DNA of 64,000 nucleotides from Pseudomonas sp. UMAB-08 (GCF_900095225.1 NZ_LT607422.1:126780-190779), one strand, 5' to 3'; counted from the first letter of the stretch, positions 8,613 to 17,454 are shown. Made by a program: numbers and translations. The notes: generated from the sequence alone by a model not told the origin.

Positions 8613-8945
8613 TCAGATCTCGTCGAACTCAAGTTCGACGCCGGCCTGTTCCAGCGTGATGCGTGCGAGCATTTCGCTGAGCAACTCATCACTGGAGTCG
8701 CACACCCAACGCTTGTGCTCTTCGTCGTAGTCGAAATGGAAACCACCGGAACGCGCGGCCAGCCACAGCTGACGCAACGGTTCCTGGCGGCTGAAAATAA
8801 GCTGGGTCCCATTTTCAAACTTCACGGTCAGCACGCCGGCCGAGTTTTCCAGGTCCAGATCCAGATCGCTCTCATCGAAAATATCCTCCAGCGCTTGCTG
8901 GGTGGCATCGACCAAATCGTGAAAGCGGGCTTCAGTCAAACTCAT
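8613..8945 (-). CDS. cyaY: Frataxin homologue, iron donor CyaY
   Basis: 110 aa, full length. Binds iron and modulates IscS-dependent Fe-S cluster assembly in the cytoplasm. The N-terminal helix is rich in acids (EDIFDESDLDLDLE), the iron-binding ridge, and the beta-sheet stretch WLAARSGGFHFDYDEEHKRW is typical. First gene of a two-gene minus-strand unit with the DUF1289 gene. Divergent from lptM across 241 bp. Confidence 0.96.
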   Translation of the reverse strand: MSLTEARFHDLVDATQQALEDIFDESDLDLDLENSAGVLTVKFENGTQLIFSRQEPLRQLWLAARSGGFHFDYDEEHKRWVCDSSDELLSEMLARITLEQAGVELEFDEI

Positions 8946-9145
8946 TACGGGAACCTCAAAAAGTGTCTACCGGTGACGCAGCGCCGCAAGATACGGTCGC
9001 TTCCAGACAAATGCAAAGCATACCCGCCCAACAGCAGGCGGCAATGTCGATAATGCCTCATCGCGTCGGGACAAATCATCAGGGCCTTGCCCGGAGCCCC
9101 GCCAGACGGGTAGGCGGCCGCATAGGCAAGGCGCTGGGTGGCCGG

Positions 9146-9151
9146 TATACT
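9146..9151 (+). promoter_or_regulatory. Candidate -10 box for the lptM-lysA operon
   Basis: TATACT 36 bp before the lptM ATG. No convincing -35 TTGACA lies at the usual distance, so this is only a candidate. Confidence 0.35.
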
Positions 9152-9186
9152 CGTGCGCAATTAATGCTTTTACAAAGGATTTCGCC

Positions 9187-9348
9187 ATGAAGCGCCTGAT
9201 CTCTTCCCTTGCTGCGCTCCTCGCGGTCGCTTGCCTCGTCTCTGCCTGTGGTCAAAAAGGGCCGCTGTACCTGCCCGACGACAGCAAATCCCCTGAAGAC
9301 CAAGCAAAGTCATCGCAATCGCAATCGCATAAGCACTCTACTTACTAG
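9187..9348 (+). CDS. lptM: LPS assembly lipoprotein LptM (YifL-like)
   Basis: 53 aa small lipoprotein. The signal peptide ends in a lipobox (LVSAC) with the lipidated cysteine at residue 21, followed by the family hallmark CGQKGPLYLPDD. LptM homologues help mature the LptD/LptE lipopolysaccharide translocon in the outer membrane. The tail is Ser/Gln/His-rich and disordered. Good ribosome-binding site (AAAGGA) before ATG 9187. It heads the lysA-dapF operon, 9 bp upstream of lysA, the same context as yifL before dapF in E. coli. Confidence 0.92.
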   Translation: MKRLISSLAALLAVACLVSACGQKGPLYLPDDSKSPEDQAKSSQSQSHKHSTY

Positions 9349-9357
9349 GGAACACCC

Positions 9358-10605
9358 ATGGACGCCTTCAACTACCGCGACGGTGAACTGTTTGCGGAGG
9401 CTGTAGCGTTGTCTGCCATTGCCGAGCGTTTCGGCACGCCGACCTACGTCTACTCCCGCGCGCACATCGAAGCGCAATACCGTGCCTATGCCGATGCACT
9501 GGACGGTATGCCGCACCTTGTGTGCTTTGCGGTAAAAGCCAACTCCAACCTGGCTGTACTCAATGTCCTGGCGCGTTTGGGCGCTGGTTTCGACATCGTG
9601 TCCCGGGGTGAGCTGGAACGCGTCCTGGCCGCTGGCGGCGAGCCCGGCAAAATCGTGTTCTCCGGCGTCGGCAAGACCCGCGAAGACATGCGTCGCGCCC
9701 TGGAAGTCGGCGTGCACTGCTTCAACGTCGAATCCACCGACGAGCTGGAACGCCTGCAAGTGGTGGCCGCAGAGCTGGGCGTACGCGCCCCGATCTCGCT
9801 GCGCGTCAACCCGGATGTCGATGCGGGCACCCACCCGTACATCTCCACCGGGCTCAAAGAAAACAAGTTCGGCATCGCCATCGCCGATGCCGAAGACGTG
9901 TACATCCGGGCCGCGCAATTGCCGAACCTGGATGTGGTCGGCGTCGATTGCCATATCGGCTCGCAACTGACCAGCCTGCCGCCGTTCCTTGATGCACTGG
10001 ATCGCTTGCTGGCGCTGGTCGATCGCCTCGGCGATTGCGGCATTCACTTGCGCCATCTGGATCTGGGTGGCGGTCTGGGCGTGCGTTATCGCGACGAAGA
10101 GCCACCGCTGGCCAGCGACTACATCAAGGCTGTGCGTGAGCGCCTTGACGGTCGCGACCTGGCACTGGTGTTCGAGCCCGGTCGCTTCATCGTGGCCAAT
10201 GCCGGCGTGCTGCTGACCCAGGTTGAATACCTCAAGCACACCGAACACAAGGATTTCGCCATCGTCGATGCGGCAATGAACGACCTGATTCGACCGGCGC
10301 TGTATCAGGCCTGGATGGACGTGAGCGCGGTTCGCCCACGCGACGGCCAGCCACGCACTTACGACATCGTCGGACCGATCTGCGAAACCGGTGATTTCCT
10401 GGCCAAGGAGCGCGAACTGGTGCTGGCCGAGGGTGATTTGCTGGCTGTGCATTCGGCCGGGGCTTATGGTTTCGTCATGAGTTCCAACTACAACACCCGC
10501 GGCCGCGCCGCTGAAGTGTTGGTCGATGGCACCGAAGCGTTCGAAGTGCGCCGCCGCGAGACCGTGGCAGAGCTGTTTGCTGGCGAAAGCCTGCTGCCGG
10601 AGTAA
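9358..10605 (+). CDS. lysA: Diaminopimelate decarboxylase
   Basis: PLP enzyme converting meso-diaminopimelate to lysine, the final step of lysine synthesis. 415 aa, the usual length. The PLP-binding lysine is K60 in FAVKANSN; the phosphate-binding glycine loop is in GGGLGVRY (about 238-245), and the active-site cysteine of the CETGD motif is C342. Sits 4 bp before dapF, which makes its substrate. Confidence 0.98.
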   Translation: MDAFNYRDGELFAEAVALSAIAERFGTPTYVYSRAHIEAQYRAYADALDGMPHLVCFAVKANSNLAVLNVLARLGAGFDIVSRGELERVLAAGGEPGKIVFSGVGKTREDMRRALEVGVHCFNVESTDELERLQVVAAELGVRAPISLRVNPDVDAGTHPYISTGLKENKFGIAIADAEDVYIRAAQLPNLDVVGVDCHIGSQLTSLPPFLDALDRLLALVDRLGDCGIHLRHLDLGGGLGVRYRDEEPPLASDYIKAVRERLDGRDLALVFEPGRFIVANAGVLLTQVEYLKHTEHKDFAIVDAAMNDLIRPALYQAWMDVSAVRPRDGQPRTYDIVGPICETGDFLAKERELVLAEGDLLAVHSAGAYGFVMSSNYNTRGRAAEVLVDGTEAFEVRRRETVAELFAGESLLPE

Positions 10606-10609
10606 CCCC

Positions 10610-11440
10610 ATGCTGCTGCGTTTTACCAAGATGCACGGTTTGGGCAACGACTTCATGGTTCTGGACCTGGTCAGCCAGCACGCGCACATTTTGCCCAAGC
10701 ACGCCAAACAATGGGGTGACCGCCACACCGGGATCGGCTTCGACCAACTGCTGCTGGTCGAAGCGCCGAGCAACCCGGAGGTCGATTTCCGTTACCGGAT
10801 TTTCAATTCCGACGGCTCCGAGGTTGAGCAGTGCGGCAACGGCGCGCGCTGCTTTGCCCGCTTCGTGCTGGACAAACGCCTGACCACCAAGCGCCAGATT
10901 CGCGTGGAAACCAAAAGCGGCATCATCGAACTGGACATCCGCAGCGACGGTCAGATCAGCGTCAACATGGGCCCACCCCGGCTGATTCCAGAAGAGATTC
11001 CGTTTCAGGCCGACGAGCAGGCGCTGAGCTATCCCGTCGAAGTCGATGGCCAAATCATTGAGCTTGCCGCAGTATCGATGGGCAATCCACACGCAGTTTT
11101 ACGTGTCGAAGACATCAATAATGCGCCCGTGCACGAGCTTGGGCCGAAGCTGGAGCATCACCCGCGCTTCCCGGCCCGGGTCAATGTCGGCTTCTTGCAT
11201 GTGGTTGATCGCCAACGCGCGCAACTGCGCGTCTGGGAGCGTGGCGCCGGGGAAACCCAGGCCTGCGGTACCGGGGCTTGCGCGGCGGCGGTGGCTGCCA
11301 TCAGTCAGGGCTGGATGGATTCGCCCCTGTTGATCGACCTGCCTGGCGGGCGCCTGTCCATTGAGTGGGAAGGCCCAGGCCATCCCGTGATGATGACGGG
11401 TCCTGCAGTGCGGGTTTACGAAGGACAGGTTCGTCTATGA
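10610..11440 (+). CDS. dapF: Diaminopimelate epimerase
   Basis: Cofactor-independent epimerase turning LL- into meso-diaminopimelate for lysine and peptidoglycan. 276 aa. Both catalytic cysteines are present: C75 in EQCGNGARC and C219 in ACGTGACA. The start ATG at 10610 gives MLLRFTKMHGLGNDF, the conserved N terminus; an upstream in-frame ATG lies inside lysA and is rejected. Confidence 0.98.
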   Translation: MLLRFTKMHGLGNDFMVLDLVSQHAHILPKHAKQWGDRHTGIGFDQLLLVEAPSNPEVDFRYRIFNSDGSEVEQCGNGARCFARFVLDKRLTTKRQIRVETKSGIIELDIRSDGQISVNMGPPRLIPEEIPFQADEQALSYPVEVDGQIIELAAVSMGNPHAVLRVEDINNAPVHELGPKLEHHPRFPARVNVGFLHVVDRQRAQLRVWERGAGETQACGTGACAAAVAAISQGWMDSPLLIDLPGGRLSIEWEGPGHPVMMTGPAVRVYEGQVRL

Positions 11441-11453
11441 GTGAGCAAATCCG

Positions 11454-12191
11454 ATGACCGATCAGCCTCAGATTTCAGCCGAAAAGCCCAGCGAAGCACC
11501 TGCCGACAACGCAGCGCCAGCCCTTGAGGCGGAGGCTATCGCCGCTTATTTGCGTCATCACCCGGAGTTCTTCGTTGAACACGAAGAACTCTTGCCAGCC
11601 TTGCGCATCCCGCACCAGCGCGGCGATACCGTGTCACTGGTCGAGCGCCAGCTCAAACTGTTGCGCGACCGCAATATCGAGATGCGCCACCGCCTTTCGC
11701 AACTGATGGACGTGGCTCGCGACAATGATCGGCTGTTTGACAAGACCCGTCGCCTGATCCTGGCGTTGATGGACGCCAGTAGCCTGGAAGAAGTGATCAT
11801 CGCCGTGGAAGACAGCCTGCGCCAAGAGTTTCAGGTGCCCTTCGTCAGCCTCATTCTGTTCAGCGACAACCCCATGCCCGTGGGCCGCTGGGTCAGCAGT
11901 GCCGACGCGCAGAAAGCCATCGGCGGCCTGATCTCGGGCGACAAGACTGTCTGCGGCGCACTGCGTGAGCACGAGCTGACCTTTTTGTTCGGCCGCGAAC
12001 AAGGCGAACAAATCGGCTCAACCGCCGTCGTCGCCCTGATTCATCAAGGCCTGCATGGCGTTTTGGCCATCGGCAGCCGCGACCCGCAGTACTACAAAAG
12101 CTCCGTCGGCACGCTGTTTCTCAGCTATATCGCTGAAGTATTGGGCCGGGTGTTGCCGCGCTTCACCCAGTCACTACGCTCGGTTCGCTGA
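11454..12191 (+). CDS. DUF484 protein YigA-like
   Basis: 245 aa cytoplasmic protein of the DUF484 family (E. coli YigA), function unknown. The family core begins at AIAAYLRHHPEFF, then a helical linker (LVERQLKLLRDRNIEMRHRL) and a GAF-like domain (about 95-235). The gene is always found between dapF and xerC, as here; its stop is 2 bp before xerC. Confidence 0.9.
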   Translation: MTDQPQISAEKPSEAPADNAAPALEAEAIAAYLRHHPEFFVEHEELLPALRIPHQRGDTVSLVERQLKLLRDRNIEMRHRLSQLMDVARDNDRLFDKTRRLILALMDASSLEEVIIAVEDSLRQEFQVPFVSLILFSDNPMPVGRWVSSADAQKAIGGLISGDKTVCGALREHELTFLFGREQGEQIGSTAVVALIHQGLHGVLAIGSRDPQYYKSSVGTLFLSYIAEVLGRVLPRFTQSLRSVR

Positions 12192-12193
12192 CC

Positions 12194-13096
12194 ATGGAAA
12201 GGCAACTGGACGCTTACTGCACGCACCTGCGCAGTGAGCGCCAGGTGTCCTCCCATACCCTGGAAGCCTACCGCCGCGATCTGAGCAAAGTCCTCGCCTT
12301 TTGCGAAAAACAGCAGCTTAGCAGTTGGTCGGCGCTGGACATTCAGCACCTGCGCAGCCTGATCGCCCGTCTGCATCAGCAAGGCCAGTCCTCGCGCAGC
12401 CTGGCACGCCTGTTGTCAGCGGTTCGCGGCCTGTACCGTTACTTGAACCGTGAAGGCCTGTGCGATCACGACCCGGCCAACGGCTTGTCTCCCCCCAAGG
12501 GCGAGCGCCGCCTGCCGAAGACCCTCGATGCCGATCGCGCCCTGCAATTACTCGACGGTGCGGTCGAGGACGACTTTCTGGCTCATCGCGATCAAGCGAT
12601 CCTGGAGCTGTTCTACTCGTCGGGCCTGCGCCTGTCGGAGCTGACTGGGCTCAATCTCGAACAGCTTGATTTGAGTGACGGATTGATTCAAGTCCTCGGC
12701 AAAGGCAGCAAGACCCGCGTGTTGCCAGTGGGCAAGAAGGCCCGTGAAGCCCTGGAAATATGGTTGCCGTTGCGCGCACTGGCCAATCCGGAGGACGATG
12801 CGGTATTCATCGGCCAGCAAGGGCGTCGTCTGGGACCCCGGGCGATTCAGTTGCGCGTGAAAGCGGCGGGCGAACGCGAGCTGGGGCAAAATCTGCATCC
12901 ACACATGCTTCGCCATTCGTTTGCCAGCCACTTGCTCGAGTCTTCACAAGATCTACGCGCGGTGCAGGAGCTGCTCGGCCACGCCGACATCACCACCACG
13001 CAGATCTATACGCACCTGGACTTCCAGCATCTGGCCACGGTTTACGACAGCGCCCATCCCAGGGCCAAACGCAGCAAGGGCACTGATCATGATTAA
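12194..13096 (+). CDS. xerC: Tyrosine recombinase XerC (Sss)
   Basis: Site-specific recombinase that resolves chromosome dimers at dif with XerD; called Sss in pseudomonads, where it affects root colonisation and phase variation. 300 aa. Catalytic residues visible: R146 (GLRLSEL), K170, H237 and R240 (HMLRHSF), H263 (LGHADI) and nucleophile Y272 (IYTHLD). An N-terminal SAM-like core-binding domain covers about 1-90. Overlaps yigB by 8 bp. Confidence 0.97.
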   Translation: MERQLDAYCTHLRSERQVSSHTLEAYRRDLSKVLAFCEKQQLSSWSALDIQHLRSLIARLHQQGQSSRSLARLLSAVRGLYRYLNREGLCDHDPANGLSPPKGERRLPKTLDADRALQLLDGAVEDDFLAHRDQAILELFYSSGLRLSELTGLNLEQLDLSDGLIQVLGKGSKTRVLPVGKKAREALEIWLPLRALANPEDDAVFIGQQGRRLGPRAIQLRVKAAGERELGQNLHPHMLRHSFASHLLESSQDLRAVQELLGHADITTTQIYTHLDFQHLATVYDSAHPRAKRSKGTDHD

Positions 13097-13781
13097 ACTG
13101 ATTACCTTCGACCTCGATGACACCCTGTGGGACACCGCGCCGGTGATCGTCAGCGCCGAAGCCGTGCTGCGCGACTGGCTGGCCGAACACGCGCCGAATC
13201 TCGGCCCGGTGCCGGTGGAGCATCTGTGGGCCATACGCGCACAACTGGTCGAGGCCGACCCCACGTTCAAGCACCGAATCAGTGCGCTGCGTCGACGCGT
13301 ACTGTTTCATGCGCTGGAGGAGGCTGGCTACGCCCATGCCCACGCGCAGGAATTGGCCGACAAAAGCTTCGAAGTCTTCCTGCACGCACGGCATCAAATC
13401 GAGATATTCCCCGAGGCTCAGCCGACGCTGGAAATTCTCGCCAAAACCTACACGCTGGGGGTTGTGACTAACGGCAATGCCGACGTCCGCCGCTTGGGGT
13501 TGGCTGATTATTTCGCGTTCGCCCTGTGTGCCGAAGAGCTGGGCATCGGCAAACCCGACCCGGCCCCCTTCCTTGAAGCGCTGAAGCGCGGCAAGGTCGA
13601 CGCCAGCGCAGCCGTGCACATCGGCGACCACCCCGGCGACGATATCGCAGGGGCGCAGCAGGTTGGTTTTCGCGCCATCTGGTTCAATCCCGCAGGCAAA
13701 GCCTGGGAAGCCGACAAGCCGCCTGACGCCGAGATTCAAAGCCTGATGCAATTGCCGGAATTGTTGGCGCGTTGGGGCTGA
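13089..13781 (+). CDS. yigB: HAD-family phosphatase YigB-like
   Basis: 230 aa haloacid dehalogenase-type hydrolase. Motif I DLDDTLWD (residues about 8-15) carries the nucleophile, motif II is in VVTNGN, motif III is the lysine of GKPDP, motif IV is GDHPGDD. Position directly after xerC matches E. coli yigB, an FMN / 5-amino-6-(5-phosphoribitylamino)uracil phosphatase; that substrate is inferred from gene order. ATG 13089 overlaps the xerC end by 8 bp. Last gene of the operon; a terminator follows. Confidence 0.88.
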   Translation: MIKLITFDLDDTLWDTAPVIVSAEAVLRDWLAEHAPNLGPVPVEHLWAIRAQLVEADPTFKHRISALRRRVLFHALEEAGYAHAHAQELADKSFEVFLHARHQIEIFPEAQPTLEILAKTYTLGVVTNGNADVRRLGLADYFAFALCAEELGIGKPDPAPFLEALKRGKVDASAAVHIGDHPGDDIAGAQQVGFRAIWFNPAGKAWEADKPPDAEIQSLMQLPELLARWG

Positions 13782-13800
13782 GAGCAATTTTCAGACAAGA

Positions 13801-13832
13801 AAAAGCCCGCGGCGACAGCGGGCTTTTCTTTG
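13801..13832. terminator. Bidirectional terminator between yigB and sutA
   Basis: AAAAGCCCGC (13802-13811) pairs with GCGGGCTTTT (13819-13828), with A and T runs outside. It can serve both converging units. Confidence 0.9.
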
Positions 13833-13848
13833 TTCGATAAACGACCGT

Positions 13849-14175
13849 TTAGATAGGTCGGCTACCGTACTTGTTGTCAGGCTTCTTCGGCGGATCAGCA
13901 ACCACGTTGGGCTCCACCTCGACAACCTTGCCGCCTTTGGAGAGGAACTCTTCCATCGCACGGGCCAGAGCGTCGCGCTCTTTGTTCTTGGCTTCTACGC
14001 TCGGCAGTTCATCTACCGAGACAGCGGCCTTGGCTTTACCCTTGGTGGGAGTGACCGAGGCTTCGATGCTGTCATCAGCGTCGGCGCCATCGTCTTCGGC
14101 AGCAGCAGCGAGCTCCTCACCGTCCTCTTCACCTTCCAGATCGTCTACCATTTCATCGTTGTCATCGTCGCTCAT
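13849..14175 (-). CDS. sutA: RNA polymerase-binding regulator SutA
   Basis: 108 aa. An intensely acidic N-terminal half (MSDDDNDEMVDDLEGEEDG) and a short helical region ERDALARAMEEFLSKGG, then a disordered C terminus ending DNKYGSRPI. This matches SutA, the intrinsically disordered P. aeruginosa protein that binds RNA polymerase and aids transcription during slow growth. Assignment rests on the composition, tail and the position near xerC; length is close to the P. aeruginosa protein. Confidence 0.85.
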   Translation of the reverse strand: MSDDDNDEMVDDLEGEEDGEELAAAAEDDGADADDSIEASVTPTKGKAKAAVSVDELPSVEAKNKERDALARAMEEFLSKGGKVVEVEPNVVADPPKKPDNKYGSRPI

Positions 14176-14275
14176 GTTCTACCTCATGACTTGCGAAAGC
14201 AGATTAGTTATAGCCCAGCTACGCCCACTGTCGAAGGCTGCCGGAAAAAAATCAACGACCGCTGAAAATCAGTGG

Positions 14276-14701
14276 TCATGCCTCATCACCGTACAAGGTG
14301 GCGAGGACTCTGCGAGCACCGCCAACATCTCGATGCTCACCCAGATAAACACCTTGCCAGGTACCCAGCGCCAATCGCCCCGCCGTGACCGGCAAACTCA
14401 ACTGGCAGCCAAGCAAACTGGCCTTGAAGTGCGCAGGCAGGTCATCGGGGCCTTCGTCGTCATGTTCATATACGTCCATACCCTGGGGCACCAGACGATT
14501 GAAAAAACGCTCGAAGTCACGACGCACAGCCGGGTCGGCATTCTCGTTGATGGTCAACGAGGCCGAGGTATGCTGTAGCCACAGATGCAATAGACCGACC
14601 CGACAAGTGCGCAGCTCAGGCAAGCCTGCCAGTATCTCGTCGGTTACCAGATGAAACCCGCGAGGCCTTGCTCGCAGAGTAATCAGCGTCTGTTGCCACA
14701 T
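14276..14701 (-). CDS. YjbQ family protein (UPF0047)
   Basis: 141 aa. The YjbQ/UPF0047 family forms trimers; the best-conserved stretch is HTSASLTINENADP and the C-terminal WQGVYLGEHR. Some members have secondary thiamine-phosphate synthase activity; the physiological role is unclear. The ATG at 14701 is preferred over an in-frame GTG four codons earlier because GGAG lies 6-7 bp before the ATG and inside the GTG version. Lies alone between sutA and amtB. Confidence 0.9.
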   Translation of the reverse strand: MWQQTLITLRARPRGFHLVTDEILAGLPELRTCRVGLLHLWLQHTSASLTINENADPAVRRDFERFFNRLVPQGMDVYEHDDEGPDDLPAHFKASLLGCQLSLPVTAGRLALGTWQGVYLGEHRDVGGARRVLATLYGDEA

Positions 14702-14840
14702 ACAGTTCTCCACGCTTCGGCGCGCATTCTAACGCGCTGGAGAAAAAAACAAAGCGCGTAATAGACCACCTTTTGTGTAAGCCGCCGCCCAAGAGCAAAC
14801 AACCCTCTCCATCCTGCGTGTATCGACAAACTTCAGACAA

Positions 14841-14869
14841 AAAAATGCCCGGTCGCCCGGGCATTTTTT
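14841..14869 (-). terminator. Rho-independent terminator of glnK-amtB
   Basis: AAAAATGCCCGG pairs with CCGGGCATTTTT around a four-base loop (TCGC). Placed immediately after the amtB stop codon. Confidence 0.92.
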
Positions 14870-14879
14870 ATGCGTCGAC

Positions 14880-16217
14880 TTACAGGTTGTAGCCACGTTC
14901 GTTGTGCAGCGCAAGGTCGAGGCCGACAGCTTCTTCCTCGTCAGTGACACGCAGACCCATGACCATGTCCAGGACCTTGAGAATGACGTAGGTCACAATC
15001 GCGGTGTAGATGATCGTGAAGCCTACGCCTTTGCACTGGATCCAGACCTGTGCAGCGATGTCGGTCACGGTGCCGAAGCCACCCAGGGAAGGCGCTGCGA
15101 ACACACCCGTCAAGATCGCGCCGAGGATACCGCCGATACCGTGTACGCCGAAGGCATCCAGGGAGTCGTCGTAGCCCAGTTTGCGTTTGAGGCTGGTGGC
15201 GCAGAAGAAGCAGACTACGCCCGCAGCCAGACCGATCACCAGGGAGCCCATCGGGCCAACGGTACCGGCGGCAGGGGTAATGGCAACCAGACCGGCAACC
15301 ACACCCGAAGCGATGCCCAGGGCACTTGGCTTACCGTGGGTCAGCCACTCAGCGAACATCCAGCCCAGTGCGGCAGCAGCGGTCGCAATCTGAGTCACGA
15401 GCATTGCCATACCGGCAGTGCCGTTGGCCGCAGCAGCGGAGCCAGCGTTGAAGCCGAACCAGCCTACCCAAAGCATTGCCGCGCCGATCAGGGTGTAACC
15501 CAAGTTGTGCGGGGCCATTGGGGTGGTTGGAAAGCCTTTACGCTTGCCCAGCACCAGGCAGGCAACCAGACCCGCAATACCGGCGTTGATGTGAACCACG
15601 GTGCCGCCAGCGAAGTCGAGAACGCCCCAATCACCCAACAGTGCGCCCGGACCGCTCCAGACCATGTGCGCAATTGGCGCATAGACCAGCGTGAACCAGA
15701 TGCCCATGAAGATCAGCATGGCGGAGAACTTCATCCGCTCAGCGAACGCGCCGACGATCAGCGCAGGGGTGATGATGGCGAAGGTCATCTGATAGGTGAT
15801 GAACACTGCCTCAGGGAACAAAGCGGCCGGACCCGTGATGCTCGAAGGCGTCACACCGGCAAGGAATGCCTTGGACAGGCTGCCGAATATGGAGTTGAAG
15901 TTGACGACGCCCGCTTCCATCCCCGTCGTGTCGAACGCAATGCTGTAGCCATAAACGACCCACAGAATGCTGATCAGACCGGTAATGGCGAAGCACTGCA
16001 TCATTACAGAAAGAATGTTTTTCGACCGAACCATACCGCCGTAGAACAGCGCCAGGCCGGGAATGGTCATGAACAGCACCAACGCCGTCGAGGTCATCAT
16101 CCAGGAAGTGTCGCCGGAATTGAGGACAGGCGCAGCCACTGGGTCTGCCGCCATGGCCAGACCAGGGATTACAAGGGACAACAGGGCTCCTAGCCCTGCG
16201 AATTGACGCAGAGTCAT
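14880..16217 (-). CDS. amtB: Ammonium transporter AmtB
   Basis: Inner-membrane ammonium channel, 445 aa. A cleavable signal peptide (about 1-23, ending AMA) is followed by eleven predicted membrane segments. Family signatures include IAHMVWSGPGALLGDWG with a pore histidine and DAFGVHGIGGILGA with the second one. The cytoplasmic tail ends DEEEAVGLDLALHNERGYNL, where GlnK docks. Second gene after glnK with 34 bp between; induced by nitrogen limitation in known systems. Confidence 0.97.
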   Translation of the reverse strand: MTLRQFAGLGALLSLVIPGLAMAADPVAAPVLNSGDTSWMMTSTALVLFMTIPGLALFYGGMVRSKNILSVMMQCFAITGLISILWVVYGYSIAFDTTGMEAGVVNFNSIFGSLSKAFLAGVTPSSITGPAALFPEAVFITYQMTFAIITPALIVGAFAERMKFSAMLIFMGIWFTLVYAPIAHMVWSGPGALLGDWGVLDFAGGTVVHINAGIAGLVACLVLGKRKGFPTTPMAPHNLGYTLIGAAMLWVGWFGFNAGSAAAANGTAGMAMLVTQIATAAAALGWMFAEWLTHGKPSALGIASGVVAGLVAITPAAGTVGPMGSLVIGLAAGVVCFFCATSLKRKLGYDDSLDAFGVHGIGGILGAILTGVFAAPSLGGFGTVTDIAAQVWIQCKGVGFTIIYTAIVTYVILKVLDMVMGLRVTDEEEAVGLDLALHNERGYNL

Positions 16218-16251
16218 ATTGTTTTACTCCTGGGGCGTTGGGTTTGGCGGC

Positions 16252-16590
16252 TTAGATTGCGTCGGTATCGGTTTCGCCGGTACGGATGCGAATGGCCTGT
16301 TCCAGATTGACCACGAAGATCTTGCCGTCACCGATTTTGCCGGTGTTGGCAGCCTTGGTTATCGCCTCGATCACTCGATCCAGATCCTTGTCATCGATCG
16401 CAACATCGATTTTTACCTTGGGCAGGAAGTCGACTACGTATTCCGCGCCGCGATACAGCTCGGTGTGACCCTTTTGCCGACCGAAGCCTTTGACTTCAGT
16501 GACAGTGATGCCTTGCACGCCGATCTCCGACAGTGACTCGCGCACGTCATCCAATTTAAACGGCTTGATGATGGCAGTGACTAGCTTCAT
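16252..16590 (-). CDS. glnK: PII signal protein GlnK
   Basis: 112 aa trimeric nitrogen sensor that blocks AmtB when ammonium is plentiful. The T-loop RQKGHTELYRGAEYVVDF contains Y51, the uridylylated tyrosine. The start ATG at 16590 gives the standard MKLVTAIIKPFKLDDV; an upstream in-frame ATG would add 14 unrelated residues and is rejected. First gene of the glnK-amtB unit. Confidence 0.97.
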   Translation of the reverse strand: MKLVTAIIKPFKLDDVRESLSEIGVQGITVTEVKGFGRQKGHTELYRGAEYVVDFLPKVKIDVAIDDKDLDRVIEAITKAANTGKIGDGKIFVVNLEQAIRIRTGETDTDAI

Positions 16591-17009
16591 GAAACTTTCT
16601 CCCGAATTGGTGGACTTGCCCCAGGAAAACAAACCCGACTCAAGTCTAAGCGCAGTGCCTGGCTTTGTAACGTGTCGGTCGCCTTAACAGCCCCGATCAA
16701 CCCCAGAAAACCGCTTCTGACGAAACACTTCCCCGCTTCGCCTGCCGCACTGCAATCGTCACAGCGACTGCATCAGTGCATGGGTCATATGCCACTAAGC
16801 AGAAAGCTTGCCATCTCGTGAAATCTCATTGAATACAGGGCCTTGGCCAAGAATCACTTTCCCGGCCACCGATTGCGGCGATCAGGACGCACAACAACAG
16901 TGCGCATGCGCCCGCCCCCATGCGCGAAAAGCGTGCAGAAAGGGCGATCTGAATTGACTATAGACGCTGCGTGATATACTGCCGCCCATCTGTTTCCGGA
17001 ACCCTGACC
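16591..17009. other. Intergenic region, divergent glnK / ubiK promoters
   Basis: 419 bp without a convincing gene. The left part holds the glnK upstream region (candidate sigma-54 site listed separately). The right end holds a promoter-like pair for ubiK: TTGACT (16954-16959) and TATACT (16975-16980), a short 15-bp spacing. I see no RNA gene or strong hairpin in the middle. Confidence 0.5.
16644..16660 (-). promoter_or_regulatory. Possible sigma-54 promoter of glnK
   Basis: Reading the minus strand, AGGCACTGCGCTTAGAC matches the -24 element GGCAC with correct spacing to TT, but the -12 GC is AG. A sigma-54/NtrC promoter is expected for glnK, yet this copy is imperfect, so the call is weak. 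Confidence 0.3.
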
Positions 17010-17270
17010 ATGCTCGCGCCCAAAGCCTTCCTCGACGCCCTGAGTGGCCACGCCTCTCGCTTGTTCAACGGCGAAACGCCTGTCCCGCGCAACGAATTCG
17101 AAACCCAGTTCAAAGCCCTGCTGCAAAGCGGCTTCAGCAAGCTTGATTTAGTGAGTCGCGAAGAGTTCGACAGCCAGATGACCGTCCTCGCCCGCACCCG
17201 CGCCCGCCTTGAAGCGCTGGAAGCAAAAGTGGCCGAGATGGAAGCGAAACTGACGCCACCGGCGGAGTAA
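17010..17270 (+). CDS. ubiK: Ubiquinone biosynthesis accessory factor UbiK
   Basis: 86 aa, BMFP family. UbiK assists UbiJ in aerobic ubiquinone synthesis. The C-terminal coiled coil (RTRARLEALEAKVAEMEAKL) is diagnostic; the N-terminal helix is amphipathic and interacts with membranes in studied members. ATG 17010 is chosen over an upstream in-frame ATG (16971) that would overlap the promoter. Located before the comM-like gene, as in other pseudomonads. Confidence 0.9.
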   Translation: MLAPKAFLDALSGHASRLFNGETPVPRNEFETQFKALLQSGFSKLDLVSREEFDSQMTVLARTRARLEALEAKVAEMEAKLTPPAE

Positions 17271-17304
17271 CAGCCGCGCGACTTCTGGACGTTCACCGTC
17301 CAAT

Positions 17305-17364
17305 CCCGGTGGGAGCGAATTCATTCGCGAATAAGACTACGCGTCCCGATTGCTCCCACCCGGG
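17305..17364. repeat. REP-like inverted repeat (GAATTCATTCGC family)
   Basis: CCCGGTGGGAGC on the left faces GCTCCCACCCGGG on the right, enclosing a small hairpin GCGAATTCATTCGC. The 20-mer GGGAGCGAATTCATTCGCGA recurs exactly at about 40250, showing a dispersed repeat family distinct from the GCGCGCTTGCCCGCGA type. Confidence 0.75.
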
Positions 17365-17454
17365 ACTATCCACTCACACCCTGTATCGATTCCCCTCCCC
17401 AGCTCCCCCTCGAATTCCCGCAGGATGCGGTTCTTCAGACATCAAGGAATGATC

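Noticed and set aside
9310..10773. 487-codon open frame antisense to lysA
   Set aside because: Shadow frame caused by third-position GC bias; lysA has all catalytic motifs.
14904..16193. 429-codon frame antisense to amtB
   Set aside because: Low-complexity His/Asp/Gly-rich translation; amtB on the other strand is certain.
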